A stretch of DNA of 12,771 bases, taken from the NCBI GenBank assembly GCA_036398215.1, contig DASWHK010000198.1:1-12771 (forward strand), written 5' to 3'. Below are positions 7,501 through 12,771 of this stretch, in pieces (the stretch's first letter is position 1; the number at the start of each line of letters is the position of its first letter). Source of the DNA: DASWHK01 sp036398215 (GTDB lineage Bacteria; Acidobacteriota; UBA890). The position numbers were made by a program, and so were the translations under genes. Below the pieces are notes generated by a model. That model made no database searches. It was not told where the DNA came from and was given only the letters and a program-made list of their open reading frames with translations.

Positions 7501-7694
7501 CCCTCGAACGACGGCTCGCTCGGCGGGCTGGCGACCCGCTCGTAGGCGTCCAGCAGAGAGCGGACCTCGGCCGAGAGGTCCTCGTCGGCGCCGCAAGCCT
7601 CCTCGAGGAACTCGTCGCGGGCGGCGAGGTCGCGCCGCAGCGCGTCGTGAAAGACGCGCCGGACGCGCTCCCATTGTGGTGGGCTCTCAGGCAT
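4578..7694 (-). CDS. Transmembrane Ser/Thr protein kinase with extracytoplasmic beta-propeller
   Basis: This 1038-residue sensor kinase has, in order: an N-terminal helical cap (about 1-55; WERVRRVFHDAL, FLEEACGADEDL) seen in many acidobacterial and planctomycete kinases; a PknB-type kinase domain (about 80-353); one membrane helix (about 386-404); and a C-terminal WD40/TolB-like (PD40) propeller (about 430-1030). Kinase residues are intact: the glycine loop IGSGGMGEV (88-96), Lys111 in VAIK, Glu130, HRDLKPAN with Asp204, DFG (222-224), GTVAYMSPEQ (256-265) and DVWAFG (276-281). The activation segment is long and rich in Ser/Thr (about 228-256), suiting autophosphorylation. Propeller blades are marked by repeated SPDG/SPNG/APDG motifs (for example ISPDGSWVAFVSD, ISPNGRWVAYLL, LSPDGGRLVYAV). 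It should phosphorylate cytoplasmic proteins in response to an envelope or extracellular signal; the ligand and targets are unknown. It starts at ATG 7694 with no clear Shine-Dalgarno site and is divergent from the S9 peptidase. Confidence 0.95.
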   Translation of the reverse strand: MPESPPQWERVRRVFHDALRRDLAARDEFLEEACGADEDLSAEVRSLLDAYERVASPPSEPSFEGEGRRVPSTELPDRLGPYLILELIGSGGMGEVYLAKDTRLARNVAIKILPMELARDAERVARFNREARLLAAMNHPNIATLHEIGEADGLKYLVLELVEGETLSARLRRGPLKYREALEIAGQVAAALEAAHDKGIIHRDLKPANIKLTAAGTVKVLDFGVAKMTAPETEPVDLSEVSTASFETSRTGMVIGTVAYMSPEQARGAEVDTSTDVWAFGCVLYQMLSGHKAFGGETVADTLAAILEREPDWGRLPAKTPPGGRALLARCLDKNPERRYDSGKALSDAIELLSYDAGVQASRRSGRNLAAAVARFPRGSSRWAPWLPAAAVLALIIGFVAVRSYWPSADAGGGMPMVESTEAFVTWPSHEQHARISPDGSWVAFVSDRAGQLSVWVKALGGGDARQLVPGAAFTNSPVWSPDSARIAYVTGREGEWLLQVVPVNGGPVESSELLPVVEFELVRWIDQSVYLLESPADRLESDTSMLWRFDVVERSFDQVFAAAPEHPFANDHVDVAPNGRKITYSMRTGDQQDVWIADIDGRNPERLTTNSARDYMPQWLGEEEIVFLSTRGGRPGLWRFSLRTRTASPVPSSPGNVRGIAASAAGNSLILQVLAEYADVWRLDPMTGSEQLLAADNLPEFWPTVSDDGSIIAFERVRSDGFGFADAEIVVGELRATGIGSERVVVADGYSPGISPNGRWVAYLLTGPEFSTELWVFDMQTQRTHRVTRRFTRSNRDPLPSDWFDINFDWAPDGSTLFFVANGEDEGDVTRIDEIRAVGMPTEAGSETRLIVRGEPRSEFRDLLLSPDGGRLVYAVGPRGSPEIRIHDLSDGSESVVFHDTGAAAVQFKGWLQDGALVVLRGISAGVSENRVEILNVGESGDVTHLGEISGALVHNARLEPRTETLYVIQDEAGIHNLGAYSLRERSLRRLTNNLQPQTSFSGLDITASGELLFSKHSRSLDLWHIRLGTGDPVPER

Positions 7695-7907
7695 GGGGCA
7701 CCGGTCGACGTGATGGGTGGTGTGTTTCTTTGTCTATCCCTAACAATAGGTACGTACTGTTTACATGAAACGCGCGTCGCAATCCAGGGATCCTCGCCCG
7801 ATACCCCCGGACTGCGCGAAGGAAGGAAGGCCGCCCCGCGGGAGTTTCACCACGGGCGGCTGCGAGGACGCGGGGCGCCGGTCTCCAGGTCGAGAAGCGT
7901 TCGTACC

Positions 7908-7916
7908 TGCTACATT
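7908..7916 (+). promoter_or_regulatory. Possible extended -10 promoter of the S9 peptidase
   Basis: TGC-TACATT fits an extended -10 element (TG-n-TAnnnT) 44 bp upstream of the peptidase ATG. The -35 position (around 7888-7893, GGTCGA) is poor, which extended -10 promoters tolerate. It is a single-motif prediction. Confidence 0.3.
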
Positions 7917-7947
7917 GACGGGCGCCACGCATTCTCGAACGAACCAT

Positions 7948-7956
7948 GGAGAGAGG
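7948..7956 (+). promoter_or_regulatory. Shine-Dalgarno site of the S9 peptidase
   Basis: GGAGAGAGG just upstream of the ATG at 7960 fixes this start. The in-frame ATG at 7765 would add 65 residues ahead of the signal peptide and is rejected. Confidence 0.75.
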
Positions 7957-7959
7957 CTC

Positions 7960-10319
<2,360 letters not shown>

Positions 10320-10323
<4 letters not shown>

Positions 10324-11510
10324 CGGGGCCGCACCGCGGTGCCGTCGGCGATCTGGTCGCCGGGGTGGGCGATGACGGTTTCCCCGGCTGAAAGGCCGGA
10401 GAGGATCTCGGCGCGCAGGCCGGAGCGGCGGCCAACCTCGACCTCGCGAAGGCGCGCCGCGCCGTCGACCACGACGAAGGCGGCCCAGCCGTCGCCGCGG
10501 CGGAACAGGGCGCTGGAGGGGGCCTGAAGGGCGTCTTCGCCGCGCCAAAGGACGAACGTCGCGTCGACGCGGAACTGGTCGCCGAGCTGCTCCCAGAGCT
10601 CGGGCGGCGAGACGATGCCGGCGATCACCCGCACCCGTTGCTCCTCGACGCCGAGGGCCGAGATCTTGGTGAAACCCACCGGCTCGACGCGCCGCACCAC
10701 GCCGTCGAGCACCGCGTCGCCGCCCCAGCGCTCGAAGCGGACGGCGGTGCCGGGGGAGATCCTCACGGCATCGGCGGAGAGCACCTCGACCTCGACCTCG
10801 AGCGCCGCCGGGTTGCCGATCTCAAGCAGCGGCTGGCCGGCGCCGACCACCCCCTCGCTCTCGTTGATGATGGTCAGCACCCGCCCGTCGACGGGCGAGC
10901 GCACCAGCACGGTTTCGCCGCCGGCGTTGCCGTCGCCGGCGGCCGAGTAGCGCAGGGCGGTCCGCGCCGCCTCCAGGTCGTAGGCGGCGACGTCGACGGC
11001 GCGTTGCGCCGCCTCCCGCCGCGCCGCGCTGCGCCGCGCGTCCGCCGTCGCCGAGTCCAGGAGCCGGCGCGCGACGCCACCCCGATCGAAGAGCTCGCGC
11101 ATCCTCTCGAGCTCGGCGGCGGCGAAGTCGGCGTCGGCCTCGGCGGCCGCGACCTCCTCCTGGGTGGCCTCGAGCGCCGCGCGGGCGCCCTCGACCCGCG
11201 CCTCGGCCTGGGCGCGGGCGCGCGGGTCGAGGACCTGCGAGCGCAGCGCCTCGAGACGCAGCACCACCTCGCTCTCCTCCACCACGTCGCCGACGTCGAG
11301 CGCCAGCCGGCGCGCGTAGCCGGCGACCGGCGCCGAGATCACGTACCGCTCCACCACACGAGTCTTGCCCTCCTCGCGCACCGTCACCTCCAGCGGCCCG
11401 CGCTCGACCGCGGCGACGTCGACGGTCACCGGCCGCGGCACGAAGCCCCAGGCGATGGCGAGCACGACCAGAACGATGCCGGCGATCCAGGCGAGCGTAC
11501 GGCGGCTCAC
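10320..11510 (-). CDS. Membrane fusion protein (HlyD/RND adaptor) of an ABC exporter
   Basis: This 396-residue periplasmic adaptor has an N-terminal membrane anchor (about 7-23; LAWIAGIVLVVLAIAWGF), the first half of a barrel-sandwich domain (about 56-90; VISAPVAGYARRLALDVGD), a long Ala/Glu/Arg-rich coiled-coil hairpin (about 95-188), the second half of that domain (RSPVDGRVLTI, about 204-232), and beta-barrel and membrane-proximal domains to the C-terminus (LSGLSAGETVIAHPGDQIADG). From the family, it links the inner-membrane permease to an outer-membrane channel. The GTG start at 11510 follows one base after the permease TGA, with AAAGGGAG inside the permease end as its ribosome binding site, so translation is probably coupled. 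The last codon overlaps the convergent peptidase. The substrate is unknown; the type is confident. Confidence 0.93.
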
Positions 11511-11522
11511 GTCACTCCCTTT
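11511..11522 (-). promoter_or_regulatory. Coupled stop/ribosome-binding/start junction
   Basis: On the minus strand AAAGGGAG (complement of 11515-11522) overlaps the permease end, followed by TGA, one base, and the GTG of the fusion protein. The permease's last codons thus carry the ribosome binding site of the next gene, which fits translational coupling and a fixed ratio of the two subunits. Confidence 0.7.
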
Positions 11523-12771
11523 CCTTCAGCACGGCGACCAGATCGAGGCGGTCGATCCGCCGGCGCACGATGAATCCGGAGATCGCGGCCGCGACGATGA
11601 CGACGGCGGCCGAGTAGCTGTAGGTGCTGGGGTCGATGATCAAGGGAATGCGAAACAGGTCGGTTCGGAAGGTCGCGATCATGTAGGCGCACAGCGCCCG
11701 GCCGATGAGGAAGCCGACGGGGATCGCCACCAGGGTCAGCACCGCCAGCTCCCCCAAGAGGATGTACGAAACCTCCGCGCGCCGAAAGCCGAGCACCCGC
11801 AGGCTGGCCAGCTCGCGACTGCGTTCCGAGAGGGCGACGCGCGCCGTGTTGTAGACGACGCCGACGGCGATCGAGCCGGCGAGCACCGTGTTGATCAGCG
11901 CGAACGTCAGCAACTGGTTGCCCGCCGTCTCGTAAAAGCTCTCGATGGCGTTCTTCTGCACGATCGTGCCGGCGACCCGCGGCATCTCCTCGAGCGCGGC
12001 GTATATGTCGCTTTCGTAGCGATCGTCGGTCGCCAGATAGGCCCCGGAGATCGCGTCGCCCTCGCCCATCAGGCGGTTGAGCGCCGCCCGCTGCATGTAC
12101 ACGGACACCCCGATGTACTCGCTGACCAGCGCGGTGATCGGCACCTGACGGACCGGGCGGCTGCCCTCGCGGATCTCGAGGGTCAACGTGTCGCCGACCC
12201 CGACGCCGAGCACCTCGGCGAGGTAGTCGGTGAGCACGATGCCCTCCGCGGGGATCGACACCGGTGCCAGGTCGGTGTCGATCAGCCGCCCCAGGTCGCC
12301 GTCCGGCTCGATGCCCTGGATCGCGGTCCGAAAGCGGCGGTGCTCGAAGCGCAGATCGACGGGGACGGCGCGAAACACCTCGCCGTACTGCACCCCCGGC
12401 AGGCTCAGCAGCTCGTAGTAGGCCCGGTAGGACGTCGGCTCGACGAACGCCACCGCCATGTCCTCGCGCTGCGCGAACCCGTACTGCACCTGGATCATCA
12501 CGTCGACGGCGTCCTGGAAGAACATCCCGACCATCAGGATGGCGAGCGCGAAGGCGACGCCGACGATCGACATCAGCGACTTCACCGGCCGCCGCTCGAT
12601 GTGGCGCAGGATCATGCGCGTCGGCTGGGTCAGCCAGCGCTTGAGGCCGAGCCGCTCGACCAGCGAAACCCTGTAGCTGGCCGGGGCCTCGGGCCGCATC
12701 GCCTCGGCGGGCGGCTCCCGCACCGCCTCCCAGACCGAGTACAGGGTCCCGGCCCACGCCGCCGCGAGGCT
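11512..12771 (-). CDS. FtsX-type ABC permease, C-terminal half (5' end outside window)
   Basis: The minus-strand frame is open to base 12771, so the gene begins beyond the window and 419 residues are visible. The GTG at 12723 is internal, not a start. The first visible residues (LAAAWAGTLYSVWEA, then EAMRPEAPASYR) read as the end of a first FtsX domain and its linker. This makes the protein the second half of a long double-FtsX permease. Then come a helix at about 64-86 (SLMSIVGVAFALAILMVG), an extracytoplasmic domain, and helices at about 286-308, 336-364 and 386-403. The coupling loop SERSRELASLRVLGFRRAEV lies between the first two of these. It probably forms an exporter with the fusion protein downstream and an ATPase not in the window. 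The C-terminal KERE overlaps the ribosome binding site of that next gene. Confidence 0.92.
   Translation of the reverse strand, partial: SLAAAWAGTLYSVWEAVREPPAEAMRPEAPASYRVSLVERLGLKRWLTQPTRMILRHIERRPVKSLMSIVGVAFALAILMVGMFFQDAVDVMIQVQYGFAQREDMAVAFVEPTSYRAYYELLSLPGVQYGEVFRAVPVDLRFEHRRFRTAIQGIEPDGDLGRLIDTDLAPVSIPAEGIVLTDYLAEVLGVGVGDTLTLEIREGSRPVRQVPITALVSEYIGVSVYMQRAALNRLMGEGDAISGAYLATDDRYESDIYAALEEMPRVAGTIVQKNAIESFYETAGNQLLTFALINTVLAGSIAVGVVYNTARVALSERSRELASLRVLGFRRAEVSYILLGELAVLTLVAIPVGFLIGRALCAYMIATFRTDLFRIPLIIDPSTYSYSAAVVIVAAAISGFIVRRRIDRLDLVAVLKERE

Larger units (their letters stand above)
7695..7959. promoter_or_regulatory. Divergent promoter region between kinase and S9 peptidase
   Basis: This 265-bp region must hold promoters for both flanking genes. 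An A/T-rich island at about 7724-7770 stands out from the GC-rich surroundings and lies 30-75 bp upstream of the kinase start. It contains the perfect 8-bp palindrome GTACGTAC (7750-7757) and, on the minus strand, a possible -10 TATTGT with a weak GTTTCA 17 bp upstream. Nearer the peptidase, GCCGCCC (7830-7836) pairs with GGGCGGC (7854-7860) around a 17-nt loop, and GGAAGGAAGG (7821-7830) is a short direct repeat. No known operator was recognised. Open frames that cross this region are not supported as genes. Confidence 0.45.

Noticed and set aside
7830..7860. The 7-bp GC stem as an intrinsic terminator
   Set aside because: It has a 17-nt loop, no T run on either strand, and lies between divergent genes where no terminator is needed.
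7765..7959. An N-terminal extension of the S9 peptidase to the ATG at 7765
   Set aside because: It would place 65 residues before a canonical signal peptide, while the ATG at 7960 has a good GGAGAGAGG site.
12721..12723. GTG at 12723 as the start of the right-hand permease
   Set aside because: The frame stays open to the window edge, and the upstream residues continue the expected FtsX helix and linker, so the gene is simply cut by the window.

Overview
The window is a high-GC bacterial chromosome segment with ten protein-coding genes packed on both strands. No rRNA, tRNA, CRISPR array, transposase or phage gene was seen. Three things suggest an acidobacterium or a close relative: a lone MacB/FtsX permease of the type abundant in Acidobacteriota, a serine/threonine kinase with a short N-terminal helical cap, one membrane helix and an extracytoplasmic beta-propeller, and a secreted S9 peptidase. 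The phylum is an inference from gene style, not a direct observation.

Layout. At 1-1236 (+) is the C-terminal part of an ABC permease cut by the window edge. Six genes then run on the minus strand, read from 7694 down to 1368: a membrane-anchored kinase-propeller sensor, a 104-residue protein with a four-cysteine tail, an exported barrel-like protein of unknown function started by TTG, dUTPase (dut), an exported alpha/beta hydrolase, and a 124-residue cysteine-rich conserved protein. Between the four-cysteine gene and the exported protein lies a 239-bp non-coding block with three degenerate copies of a 43-bp repeat and a small perfect hairpin. It resembles a dispersed intergenic repeat element.

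At 7695-7959 a divergent intergenic region separates the kinase from a secreted 787-residue S9 prolyl-oligopeptidase-fold peptidase (+). That peptidase has a glycine-rich insert and lacks the glutamate motif of classical DPP IV. Its stop codon overlaps the stop codon of a convergent minus-strand pair: an FtsX-type permease (cut by the right edge) followed by its coupled HlyD/RND-type membrane fusion protein. That pair looks like two parts of a tripartite ABC exporter; no ATPase is visible in the window.

How the genes work together. The permease/fusion-protein pair is a clear functional unit. The kinase and peptidase share a divergent promoter region, which permits but does not prove co-regulation. 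The minus-strand run from the exported protein to the cysteine-rich gene has gaps of 33-83 bp and may be co-transcribed, although dut with a hydrolase and an outer-membrane-type protein is not a known pathway. I found no convincing new defence or mobile system. The best second-look items are the repeat block, the two small cysteine-rich proteins, and the altered S9 peptidase.
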